DNA of 43,166 nucleotides from an uncultured Pseudomonadota bacterium (GTDB lineage: Bacteria > Pseudomonadota > Gammaproteobacteria > Steroidobacterales > Steroidobacteraceae), in contig CAITAM010000086.1 in assembly GCA_903890265.1 (NCBI GenBank), positions 1-43,166 on the forward strand, given 5' to 3'. The position numbers and the translations under genes are program-made. Under the pieces are notes generated by a model. That model did no database searches and was not told the origin of the DNA. It worked only from the letters and a program-made list of their open reading frames with translations. This document shows positions 25,175-33,372 of this stretch, piece after piece; positions within the stretch are counted from its first letter, which is position 1; every line of letters starts with the position of its first letter.

Positions 25175-27688
25175 TCAGTTCGTCCAGTGCAGCACCCGTT
25201 CGCGAGTTATGTTCGCTGCCCGAAGGATCAGGCGACTCCCGAGCGGCAACCCGTTGCCCGCGAGCACGAGGCGCAGCGCAGCGCTGCCGGGCAGCAGGTC
25301 CACGTAGTTGTCGGAAAACGTGGCACCCGGCAGTTCCAGCGCAAGACCACGGACGTAGCGCGAAGCACTGACGATCAGCGCGGCCTGGTCGTGGTCTCGA
25401 TCGACCGTGATCGACACGTCATCCCATCGCGCCGAGGGGACGTCGACACCCGGCGGGCGGTACCCGCACTCGGCCAGTACCGCGCCCTGCCGATCCCGGA
25501 GCCTTGCTACGACGGTGTCATGCACCGGGGGGCCGAAGCGGTACACGTAGGACAGGTCCTGCCAGGTGTCGAACAGCTCGTTGGCGGATACGACCACGGT
25601 TGCGTGTGCCGCGATCTCGATCGGTGCCGAGCCGATCGTGCCGACGGGCGTTCCATCGCGGTACGTGGTCACCTCAAGGTGGCCCTCGACGACACCGGGC
25701 CGGTCGCTGGTCACGCATAGCGCAAGGCCCGCGCAGCCCCGGTCGGCGATGGTGACACCGAGCGGCTGGAGCACGCGGCGCAGCCCGTACCACGCCGCCT
25801 TCGGCCGGCCCGCGGAGTCGAGGATGCCCCAGCCGGCACCGGGCCACAGGTCGCGCAGGAACAGCACCAGGGCTCCCCGGCAGCGTGACGGTCCGCTTCG
25901 CCACTCGGCCATCGTCGCGGCCATCAACTCCGCGCTGACCAGCCGGCTGAGCGCGAGGTAGCGCTCGTGATCGGCGTAGCGCACGGCAGCAGGCGCCATG
26001 CCAAAGAGCTGCGCGAAATAACGATCCCGGACGTCATCAAAGTCCCAGCCCGCCCCGAGATCGCGTGGCGCACGCTCGTGCCACCTCGCCTGGTGAACAC
26101 GACTGTCCGCGCCGGGCAGCATTTCATCGAGCGAGTCGCGCTCCGGCACGTTGGCGAGAGCGAGGCATTCGGTCGCAAAGACCGGCGCGTCGTTCCGTCG
26201 CTCGTGCATCGAGAGCTGGTACGCGCCCACGCCGTAGTAGGACGTCGTGCCAGACGAGGGATCGTGCGGGAACGACCCGCCGTGCGCGCTCGACGGCCAG
26301 TACGGCACAGCGGGTGACAGCGATCTTGCGAGCTCGGCGATGGGGCCGTGAAAGAGCGTCGGAGTCCACAACTCCCGCTGCGTGCCCCACATCGCAGCCT
26401 GCTGCTCGACTTCGCTGTTGCCGCAGATCACGGCAAGGCACGGGCGGCGACGGAGATCCGAGATCGTCTGGCGTACCTCCTCGGTGACGGACTGCAGGAA
26501 ATCGCCATCATCGGCCGGATAATCCATGTTGGCGAACATCAGGTCCTGCCAGACAAGAATTCCCCTGGCGTCGCAGGCATCGAAGAAGGCGTCGCTCTCG
26601 TAGGTCATCGTGCCAACGACACGGACGGTGTTCATTCCGGCCGCCGCCACCAGGGACAGCATGCGCTCGTACTCGGCGGCCGTTGCGGTCAGCGAGACGG
26701 GATCCGGGGGTGTCCAGCAGACGCCACGGCAGAATACGGGCACGTCGTTGATGAACAGGCGGAATTCGGTGGCCGTGGTCTGCAGCGAGACGCGGCGAAA
26801 GCCGACGGCACCGAGGTCGACCTCGCTGCCGTCTGCCGCGCACAGGTACGCGTCGTAGAGCGCCGGCTCCCCGTGGGTATGGGGCCACCATTTCGCCACG
26901 TTCTCGACACGAAGTACCGCCGTGGCCGCTTGGTCGGCCGACACGTCGATGGGCGCGCTGAATACCTCGCCCAGTCGCCTGAGCTCAAGCCGCAGGCCGT
27001 CGCACCGATCGCCATCGCAGCGCGCACGAAGCGCCAAGACGCCGGTCGTGCCCTCGAGCTCGCAGTCAAGGTCGATCGCCGACAGGGACGACCCGGCCGA
27101 CGTGCCGAGCCAGACGTCGCGCCACGGACCGACCGCGGCCGCGGGCGGCGACCAGCCGGGAGTACGCCCGAGCAATGTCGTCCGCCACCAGCGCAGCTGC
27201 TGGTTCTCGACCATGGGCGTGCGCCAACGGGGCCGTGGCCTGCGCTCCTTCAGCAGACGGTCAAGCGCCGCGAAGCGAATGACGAGCGCATGGGCGCCGG
27301 GTTCCGGCGAGCCGAGCGGCAGTTCGTGGCGCAGGAACATGTTGCGGCTGGAGAGGAGCTCCCGATCATCCAGCCAGACGGTGGCGGCCGTGGCGAGGCC
27401 GTCCAGGCCGAGCGTCAGCGGGGCTCGTGGTGCCGGGACGTCGACGCGGACCCGGTACCACCAATCCACGTCGTCGAAACGACGTGGCGGACCGTTTAGC
27501 GACCACCGACCGAGGGCGCGCAGCGACGCCGCGGCGGTCGACGGGACGGTTGTAGGGAGCCACTCCGGGCCCGCACTGGCGACGTCCCGCGGGGTCACGC
27601 ACTGGCCGGCCGGCGTGCAGCAGAACTCCCAGTCGTCATGCAGGCGCCGGACGGCCGCGAACCTCGTCCCGAGACGGCGCTGCTCCAT
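25175..27688 (-). CDS. Glycoside hydrolase family 2 (beta-mannosidase-like) protein
   Basis: An 837-residue GH2 protein with the beta-mannosidase layout. It has an N-terminal jelly-roll (DVDWWYRVRVDVPAP; LGLDGLATAATVWLDDRELL), an Ig-like domain (WWPHTHGEPALYDAYL), a TIM barrel with GVCWTPPDPVSLTATAAEY and GILVWQDLMFANMDYP, then C-terminal Ig-like domains. The acid/base position reads ICGNSEVEQQ (NxE-type) and the nucleophile region reads VFATECLALANVP, replacing the usual EFG with ECL. There is no signal peptide, so it is cytoplasmic, unusual for a scavenging hydrolase. It starts 9 bases after the carrier-protein stop. Its place between carrier protein and flavoprotein suggests a role in making or editing a glycoconjugate. 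Confidence 0.85.
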   Translation of the reverse strand: MEQRRLGTRFAAVRRLHDDWEFCCTPAGQCVTPRDVASAGPEWLPTTVPSTAAASLRALGRWSLNGPPRRFDDVDWWYRVRVDVPAPRAPLTLGLDGLATAATVWLDDRELLSSRNMFLRHELPLGSPEPGAHALVIRFAALDRLLKERRPRPRWRTPMVENQQLRWWRTTLLGRTPGWSPPAAAVGPWRDVWLGTSAGSSLSAIDLDCELEGTTGVLALRARCDGDRCDGLRLELRRLGEVFSAPIDVSADQAATAVLRVENVAKWWPHTHGEPALYDAYLCAADGSEVDLGAVGFRRVSLQTTATEFRLFINDVPVFCRGVCWTPPDPVSLTATAAEYERMLSLVAAAGMNTVRVVGTMTYESDAFFDACDARGILVWQDLMFANMDYPADDGDFLQSVTEEVRQTISDLRRRPCLAVICGNSEVEQQAAMWGTQRELWTPTLFHGPIAELARSLSPAVPYWPSSAHGGSFPHDPSSGTTSYYGVGAYQLSMHERRNDAPVFATECLALANVPERDSLDEMLPGADSRVHQARWHERAPRDLGAGWDFDDVRDRYFAQLFGMAPAAVRYADHERYLALSRLVSAELMAATMAEWRSGPSRCRGALVLFLRDLWPGAGWGILDSAGRPKAAWYGLRRVLQPLGVTIADRGCAGLALCVTSDRPGVVEGHLEVTTYRDGTPVGTIGSAPIEIAAHATVVVSANELFDTWQDLSYVYRFGPPVHDTVVARLRDRQGAVLAECGYRPPGVDVPSARWDDVSITVDRDHDQAALIVSASRYVRGLALELPGATFSDNYVDLLPGSAALRLVLAGNGLPLGSRLILRAANITRERVLHWTN

Positions 27689-27697
27689 GACTGGGTG

Positions 27698-27964
27698 TTA
27701 CCCGGCGTCGACCAGTTTTTCGACCGCCGCCTGGATCGTCGCAATGCTCGTAAAGACGCCCCGGGTCAGCATCTGGTCGGGAAACTCGATGCCAAAGTGT
27801 TCTTCAAGCGCCAGCATGACGTTGACCGTCGCGTGGGACGTCAATCCGTGGGCACTGAGTTCGGCATCGCGCGCAATGGAACTCGCTGGCGCGGCGAGCC
27901 GCCCGTGCTCGGCAAGAATCTGGCGAATGCTCTCGTCCTGTTGCTCTTTACTGCTCATGTCCAT
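27698..27964 (-). CDS. Amino-acid carrier protein (phosphopantetheine-binding)
   Basis: An 88-residue acyl-carrier-protein fold: helix 1 ESIRQILAEHG, the attachment loop LSAHGLTSHATVNVMLALEE, FGIEFPDQMLTRGVFTSI and a last helix IQAAVEKLVDAG. The Ser of GLTS (residue 43 from ATG 27964) matches the phosphopantetheine serine. The standard DSL motif is replaced by TSH, the form I associate with carrier proteins served by SerRS-like ligases. It is first in a five-gene operon that includes that ligase, so it is the expected acceptor of the activated amino acid. ATG 27958 (MSSKEQ) is an alternative start. Confidence 0.9.
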   Translation of the reverse strand: MDMSSKEQQDESIRQILAEHGRLAAPASSIARDAELSAHGLTSHATVNVMLALEEHFGIEFPDQMLTRGVFTSIATIQAAVEKLVDAG

Positions 27965-28154
27965 CGTGTCCGTGCACTGGGTAAAAGGCCTGTCACGGCC
28001 CGCGTGGCGACTGGCATTTACGCTCAGGCAGTATGTGAAATCAACGACTTTTGTCGCGCAATTTCTTATTAATGCAAATTTGAGACGCCCGGCGTATTCC
28101 TCGGTCGGTCACGCCCTGATAGCAAGAACCGCCGCGATTACGCACACTCGACCC
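27965..28154. promoter_or_regulatory. AT-rich divergent promoter region
   Basis: 190 bases between the divergent carrier-protein operon and the hydrolase pair. The stretch around 28020-28085 is the most AT-rich part of this half of the window (for example TTTCTTATTAATGCAAATTT). Several imperfect -35/-10 pairs can be drawn on both strands, such as TTGATT then GTAAAT with a 17-base spacer on the minus strand. None is convincing. The low GC marks a shared promoter region or a recent junction. Confidence 0.4.
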
Positions 28155-29096
28155 ATGATCTCCTCCAGCCCGGTCCGGCGCTTCTGGCTGGCGGCAGCAG
28201 CCCTCGCGGCTGTCTGCGCGTTTACGGGTCGCGAATGGCTGATCGCCTGGCGCACGGCCAGGGCCGACTTTGCGGGCCACACCGCCGATGCGACGGCGCC
28301 ACGCTGCGCCAGCGCCCGCTCACCCGACCCGATCACGTTCGGCGTGGCCGGTTCCGGTGCGCTGCACGGCTGGTACTCGGCCTCGCGGAACGGTGCCACC
28401 GTGATCGTGCTGCACGGCTCCGGGTCGACGGCGGCATCGATGGTCGCGGAAATGTGCCTGCTCGCCGGCGCCGGATTCGGCGTGCTGGCTTATGACAGTC
28501 CGGGCTTTGGCGAGAGCCCGGGTCACGTCCGCTGGGCCGACGACGAGGAAGCCGCGTTTCACCGTGCCGTGGCCTGGATCGAGGCCCGGGACCCGATGCG
28601 GCCCGAGGCGATCGGCGCCCTCGGATTCTCCATGGGAGCCTACGTGCTGACCTGCGCCGTCGGGCGCGAACCGCGCGTGGGTGCCGTGGTGCTGATTGCC
28701 TCCCCCGATGACCTGCAGCGCCAGATCCTTCACGAGTCGGGGTCATTCCCCGTGCTCAAATGGCCGGCGGCGTACCTGGCGTCGCGCTACCTGCGCGGGC
28801 TTCCCGCTGACAACCGCCAGCCGATAGACTGCATCTCTGACATCAGCCCGCGGCCCCTATTGATGATCCGAGGAGTAAACGACCGCGTCGTACCGGAGGC
28901 CGCCACGACCGCGCTGTACGCGCGCGCGCGGGCACCGAAGGATCTTTGGCTCGTGCCGTCGGCTGGGCACGGAGGCTATCTAGAGGCCGCGCCGCACGCG
29001 TACCCCGAGCACCTGATCGGCTTTTTCGATCGCGCGCTTCGCGCAGCACCCGGGCCACGGACGAGCGAACCGGCGCACGGCGGGCGCAGCCCGTGA
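28155..29096 (+). CDS. Membrane-anchored alpha/beta hydrolase
   Basis: A 313-residue alpha/beta hydrolase. An N-terminal hydrophobic helix (FWLAAAALAAVCAFTG) suggests anchoring in the inner membrane or a signal peptide. The hydrolase core has VIVLHGSGSTAASM (oxyanion region), YDSPGFGESPG, the nucleophile elbow GALGFSMGAYV (Ser159), LLMIRGVNDRVVPEAA (Asp) and VPSAGHGGYLEAAPHAY (His). The frame stays open far upstream, but that part overlaps the GH2 gene on the other strand. ATG 28155 gives the complete fold. The stop overlaps the next start (GTGA), so the two are translationally coupled. Substrate unknown; hydrolases of this type are common in exopolysaccharide clusters. Confidence 0.82.
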   Translation: MISSSPVRRFWLAAAALAAVCAFTGREWLIAWRTARADFAGHTADATAPRCASARSPDPITFGVAGSGALHGWYSASRNGATVIVLHGSGSTAASMVAEMCLLAGAGFGVLAYDSPGFGESPGHVRWADDEEAAFHRAVAWIEARDPMRPEAIGALGFSMGAYVLTCAVGREPRVGAVVLIASPDDLQRQILHESGSFPVLKWPAAYLASRYLRGLPADNRQPIDCISDISPRPLLMIRGVNDRVVPEAATTALYARARAPKDLWLVPSAGHGGYLEAAPHAYPEHLIGFFDRALRAAPGPRTSEPAHGGRSP

Positions 29097-30850
29097 CGCT
29101 GCCGGTCGACTTCCTCTACCTTGGCGGCTGCGCCGTCCGGCTGCACCGGGCGTCCGGTCCGCGAGCAATCGTCATCTGCCCGGCGCTCGGCGTGGAAGGG
29201 TTGGTGCTGCACCGGATCGTCCACGACCTCGCGCAGTCACTGCAGCGGGACGGCCACCCGGTACTGGCTATCGACTACCCCGGGACCGGGGATTCCAGGG
29301 ACACGGAGGCGTCCGCCGACCAGGTGCCGCTGTGGGTCGACGGTGTCGTCCGGGCCGTTCAGTTCCTCAGACACCAGCCCGGGGTGCGGGACGTGGTGCT
29401 GGTCGGATTCGACCTGGGCGCCTTGCTGGCGGTGTTGGCGGCCGCGCGGACGGCCGTCGCTGGCGTTGCCCTCGTCGGCCCGCCGGGCAGCGGCCGCGCC
29501 TTCGTCAGGGCGCTGGTGGCCCGTCAGGCGGTCAACGGGGCACCGGACGAGGCATCACGGGTCACCGGCACCCGCGGCGACCTGGAAATCAACGGCTTTG
29601 TTTACAGCGCCGCAACGCTGTCCTCGCTCGAGACCATCACCGTCAAGGACTTGCCGCGTGCACCGGCGCCGGACGTCCTCGTGCTGGGGCGTGGTGGCTG
29701 GGCCCCCGAGGAGCGCCTCTGCCGCGAGTTGCAGTCGCTCGGCGCCAACGCCCGGCTGGAGACGCTCGCGGGCTATGCCGACATGCGCTGGCACTCGACG
29801 TTTTCGGTGCTCGCCCCGGAGGCCTTCGTCGGGCTTCGCCGGTGGCTTGCGGCGCTGCCCCCCTCGGCGAACGAAGCGCCATCTGCCCATGACGAACCGG
29901 CCGATACCCTGGCGGGCCTCGGCTGGGAGGAGTCGCCGCGAACGTTCGGGCACGGTTGCCTGCTGCGCGGCGTTCTCTGCACGCCGGCGCAACGCACGCC
30001 GGACGTCTGCGTTCTGATCATCAATCACGGCGCCAATCGCCGTATCGGCTGGGGTGGAATGTACGTTCCGCTCGCACGGCAACTGGCGGTGCTCGGAATC
30101 GCGTCCTTCCGAGTGGACCTGGCCGGCCTCGGCGACAGCGACCGACGGCCCAACCAGGCCGATCGGGCGCTCTACGACACCGATTACTTTGAGGACGTCG
30201 AGACGGCGCTGCAATACCTGCACGAGCAGGGCTTCGGCCGACTCGCACTGCTGGGTCACTGCAGCGGCGCGTACCATGCCTTTCACGCCGCCTCACGGAA
30301 TCCGCGCGTCATCGCACTCGCGCTCGTCAATCTCGCGCTCTTTCACTGGATTCCGGGCACCTCGCTCGACGAATCCGAGCGAAAGAGCGCAAAGCGCCTC
30401 GGATGGTATGTCGCCGAGGCGGTCAATCCCGCCACGTGGCGGCGGCTGGTCAGCGGCCGGATCAACGTCGGCCACATCGCGAGCGCCTTTGCGCGCCGCG
30501 CGGGCCGGCTGATCCGCGTCCGTGCCAGTGCCGCGCTGCCCGCGTCCACCGGGACCGCGATCAGTGTCGTGGACACGTTCCGCGGGTTCTCGGCGCGCGG
30601 CACACGGGTACTCGTGGTCTACAGTGACAACGATGGCGGCCTTGACGAGTTCTCTCTGCACTGCGGCCGCGGCGGCCGCCGGGTGCTGCGGCTGCCCGGG
30701 GTGTCGCTCGCGTTGCTGCCGGGCGCCGATCACAACGTTTCCGCGCAGAGCGCGCGGGCGCTGTATTTCATCTACCTGCAGCAGTTCCTTGCCGAGGCGG
30801 CCGGCCTGCCGCTCAGCGTGCGACCGGCCAGCCCGTCGCAGTCCGTCTAG
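29093..30850 (+). CDS. Two-domain alpha/beta hydrolase with atypical nucleophiles
   Basis: A 585-residue protein made of two alpha/beta-hydrolase domains. Domain 1 (about 1-255) has VICPALGVEGLVLHR, DYPGTGDSRD and the elbow LVGFDLGALL, so Asp107 replaces the usual Ser. Domain 2 (about 280-575) has LIINHGANRRIGWGGMY, DLAGLGDSDR, the elbow LLGHCSGAYH with Cys390, VVYSDNDGGLDEF and LLPGADHNVSAQSA (His). The architecture recalls the hydrolase-1/hydrolase-2 pair associated with exosortase-type exopolysaccharide loci, here joined in one chain. Asp would be haloalkane-dehalogenase-like and Cys dienelactone-hydrolase-like. Domain 1 may also be inactive. The GTG start is coupled to the previous stop; the end overlaps the convergent glycosyltransferase by four bases. 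Confidence 0.82.
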   Translation: MTLPVDFLYLGGCAVRLHRASGPRAIVICPALGVEGLVLHRIVHDLAQSLQRDGHPVLAIDYPGTGDSRDTEASADQVPLWVDGVVRAVQFLRHQPGVRDVVLVGFDLGALLAVLAAARTAVAGVALVGPPGSGRAFVRALVARQAVNGAPDEASRVTGTRGDLEINGFVYSAATLSSLETITVKDLPRAPAPDVLVLGRGGWAPEERLCRELQSLGANARLETLAGYADMRWHSTFSVLAPEAFVGLRRWLAALPPSANEAPSAHDEPADTLAGLGWEESPRTFGHGCLLRGVLCTPAQRTPDVCVLIINHGANRRIGWGGMYVPLARQLAVLGIASFRVDLAGLGDSDRRPNQADRALYDTDYFEDVETALQYLHEQGFGRLALLGHCSGAYHAFHAASRNPRVIALALVNLALFHWIPGTSLDESERKSAKRLGWYVAEAVNPATWRRLVSGRINVGHIASAFARRAGRLIRVRASAALPASTGTAISVVDTFRGFSARGTRVLVVYSDNDGGLDEFSLHCGRGGRRVLRLPGVSLALLPGADHNVSAQSARALYFIYLQQFLAEAAGLPLSVRPASPSQSV

Positions 30851-32082
30851 CGGGCACCCGAAGGCCCCGGAAACCCACGGGCCTCGACCACCGCACGCTG
30901 CACCAGGAGGTCGATGTCGCACGAGTGCCGGTGCCTCGCCCACACCGCCTCGGCGCGCTGTCGCCACCCCGCGGCGCTGCGCTCGCTGACCCAGCGTCCG
31001 AGCGTCTCTCGCAGCGTGCCGATTTCAAACGGCAGGTAGTCCTCGTCCGGCACCAGCCCCGATCCCCGGACACCGAACGGCGTGGACAGGACCGGCAGGC
31101 GCGCCGCGAGGTACTCGAAGAGCTTCACGTTCGCCCCGGCGCCGCGGGTGATGGGGTTGAGACCGGCATCCGCAGCACAGAAAAACGGCAGGATATCGGG
31201 CACGCGCCCCGTGGCGATCATCGTCTGCGTCCGAAAGGGCGCCGGACAGACGCCGCCCAGCACCAGAAACTGCAAGTTGTGCGCGGTCAGGAACTCCGCT
31301 TCCCGTTCGCTGAATGCCCGCAGCTCGTCCAGCGCCTCGTTGTTCGGACCGTAGCGACTGCCGGCGAACAGCAGCAGCCGGGCATCCGGCTTCACCTCAA
31401 GCTCGCGGCGCGTCGACTCGCGCAGCGCGACCGGCGCCTCGTAACGACGCGGATCCACCCCGCAGCGCACGATCGGCATGCGGCGCAACCCGCTCGGGTC
31501 GTGCGAACGGAAAAACTCATGATCTTCCTCGGCGCACGCGAATACGTCGGTGAATTCCGTGGCAACCGAGACCTCGTGGCGGCGCATCGCGGGCGCATAC
31601 GCCCGCATGGCGGGCGAGCCCTGCTCCAGCAGGCGGTGCTCGAGCTGGTGACTGAGCAGGAACCAGGGCTTCTCCGTCCACGGCCCGGGCACCCGCGGGA
31701 CGTAGGCGTGATCGGCAACGACCGCGTCCGCCCATGCCAGATGGTTCCTCAGCCGTGCGGTAATGCGGCCGGATCCCAGCATGGCGGGGATCCACTGGCG
31801 CGGCCGGTCGCGGTAGCGGGAAATGGCGTGGACGATGGCCGGGTATGGGCCGAGGTACGTCTCCTCACGGACACTGGGCTCGACCTGATCGATACGGTGG
31901 TCCCGGTACCCGGGCCGGTAGGCGGAATAATCCGAGCGACGCCCGGTCAGGCTGTAGATCAGAACCTCGTAGCCCATCCGGCCGAGCGCCGCGGCAAAGC
32001 CCGCCGTGCGCAGCTGCCCGCCGCTTATGACCGGGAAAATCCGCAGTCCCGACAGAACAAGTATGCGCGTCGGGCGGCTCAC
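30847..32082 (-). CDS. GT4-like glycosyltransferase (GT-B fold)
   Basis: A 411-residue cytoplasmic glycosyltransferase. The N-terminal Rossmann domain opens RILVLSGLRIFPVISGGQLR with the Gly-rich acceptor loop and RMGYEVLIYSLTG. The C-terminal domain has LLLFAGSRYGPNNEAL, a donor-site block GAGANVKLFEYLAARLPVLS, and STPFGVRGSGLVPDED. This matches family 4/1 enzymes that add sugars to lipid-linked repeat units. The GTG at 32082 overlaps the stop of the GT2 gene by four bases (GTGA), so the two are coupled; ATG 32109 would lie inside that gene. Donor and acceptor are unknown, but the exopolysaccharide context is clear. Confidence 0.85.
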   Translation of the reverse strand: MSRPTRILVLSGLRIFPVISGGQLRTAGFAAALGRMGYEVLIYSLTGRRSDYSAYRPGYRDHRIDQVEPSVREETYLGPYPAIVHAISRYRDRPRQWIPAMLGSGRITARLRNHLAWADAVVADHAYVPRVPGPWTEKPWFLLSHQLEHRLLEQGSPAMRAYAPAMRRHEVSVATEFTDVFACAEEDHEFFRSHDPSGLRRMPIVRCGVDPRRYEAPVALRESTRRELEVKPDARLLLFAGSRYGPNNEALDELRAFSEREAEFLTAHNLQFLVLGGVCPAPFRTQTMIATGRVPDILPFFCAADAGLNPITRGAGANVKLFEYLAARLPVLSTPFGVRGSGLVPDEDYLPFEIGTLRETLGRWVSERSAAGWRQRAEAVWARHRHSCDIDLLVQRAVVEARGFPGPSGAR

Positions 32083-33269
32083 GGTCGGCGCCTCTCGGTG
32101 CGTACCCATTGGGTATGGCTGCGGTTCGTAAGCCGGGTCCAGACCTTCCAGACGACAAACCACGGTACGCGCATGAAATCGAGCACGCCACGCAGACCGA
32201 TACCGCTCAACTGCCAGCCGCGACCGACATAGGCCAGAAGTGCCGCGACGCCGAGCGCATCCGCCACCGCGAGCCATCGGGCACCAGCGCTGCCGAGGAC
32301 GATCAGGCACCCGGTCGCGGTCGCCACCGCCGCGAGCGCAATGACCAGGGTCGACAGCGGCGGGAGGACGAGATCGGCCAGCAGATCGGCGCAGACCGGA
32401 TCGCGCCGCGACACCGTTGCCGTCAGCAGCGTCCTCGCATGCGAGCGCACCAACGCCGCCCGACCGGCCTCCCAGCGCTGGCGTTGCTTCGCGGCGGCGC
32501 CCGACGACGACACCATGTCGCCGAGCACGAACGCCTCGTCGGCGTAGTACACGCGGGCTCCTGCACGAAGCGCAATGTCCATCCCGAACTCGATGTCTTC
32601 CGCCAGCGAATAAGCGCAATAGGGAACTTGTCTCAACAACTCAACCGTCACGCACCAGCCGTTACCGCGAATTCCGCAGGAGAGTGAAAACCGCTCCCGG
32701 GCACGCGAGCGAACGATGTGAAAGCAGGAGAGAGCGACGCTCATCAGCCGTGTCCGCCAGGAATCCATGGGATTCAGCGCGCCGTAGTGGCACTGCACCG
32801 CCTGAGCGCCGGCATCCAGCCGCGACGCCATGGCCTGCAGCAGGTTTTCGGAGACGACACTGTCCGCGTCCACCACGACAATGGCCTGAGAAAACGGGTC
32901 CGCGAGGACCTGCTCGAAGGCGAATTCCAGCGCGTAACCCTTGCCGCGCCGGTCAGCGCTCGTCCGGACGAGCACCTCGGCACCGGCCGCCTGCGCGATC
33001 TCGGCGGTCCGATCGGTGCAGTTGTCGGCGATGACGAGAATGCGCCGGCGCTCCTGCGGCCAGACGACGGCCTTGAGGCTCTGTACCGTTCGCTCGATGC
33101 CGAGCTCCTCGTTGTGTGCCGGCACCACGACGACGAAGTGCCACTCCGCACGGTCGTCGGAATAGCCCGGAAGCCGCCCGGAAAACAGCGTCATTGCCAG
33201 CAGGTAGAGACAGCCGAGCGCGACCGGGACAGTCGCAATCGCGACGACGATCAGCAGCAATGTCGTCAT
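32079..33269 (-). CDS. Membrane GT2 glycosyltransferase
   Basis: A 396-residue processive-type family 2 glycosyltransferase. An N-terminal membrane helix (LLLIVVAIATVPVALGCLYL) precedes the GT-A domain with FVVVVPAHNEELGIERTV, VIADNCTDRTAEIA, the donor/metal motif VVVDADSVVS, SLAEDIEFGMDIAL (catalytic Asp/Glu region) and KQRQRWEAGR, the QxxRW motif. Two further membrane helices lie near the C-terminus (LVIALAAVATATGCLIV; WLAVADALGVAALLAYVG). Such enzymes start or extend polysaccharide chains at the inner membrane. It is 103 bases downstream of the EpsG-type gene, in the same direction. Confidence 0.88.
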   Translation of the reverse strand: MTTLLLIVVAIATVPVALGCLYLLAMTLFSGRLPGYSDDRAEWHFVVVVPAHNEELGIERTVQSLKAVVWPQERRRILVIADNCTDRTAEIAQAAGAEVLVRTSADRRGKGYALEFAFEQVLADPFSQAIVVVDADSVVSENLLQAMASRLDAGAQAVQCHYGALNPMDSWRTRLMSVALSCFHIVRSRARERFSLSCGIRGNGWCVTVELLRQVPYCAYSLAEDIEFGMDIALRAGARVYYADEAFVLGDMVSSSGAAAKQRQRWEAGRAALVRSHARTLLTATVSRRDPVCADLLADLVLPPLSTLVIALAAVATATGCLIVLGSAGARWLAVADALGVAALLAYVGRGWQLSGIGLRGVLDFMRVPWFVVWKVWTRLTNRSHTQWVRTERRRP

Positions 33270-33372
33270 GGCAGCGCCCCCGGTAACTCAAAGACGCCCC
33301 AGGCCCCGGCACCCGGCCCGCGGATGCCCTGGACCCCTGAGAACCTGCGACCGGTCACGACGGACAACCGAC

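Noticed and set aside
26922..28154. Long upstream extension of the first alpha/beta hydrolase frame
   Set aside because: The extension overlaps the GH2 and carrier-protein genes on the other strand and has low-complexity Ser/Arg sequence. The recognisable fold begins at ATG 28155.
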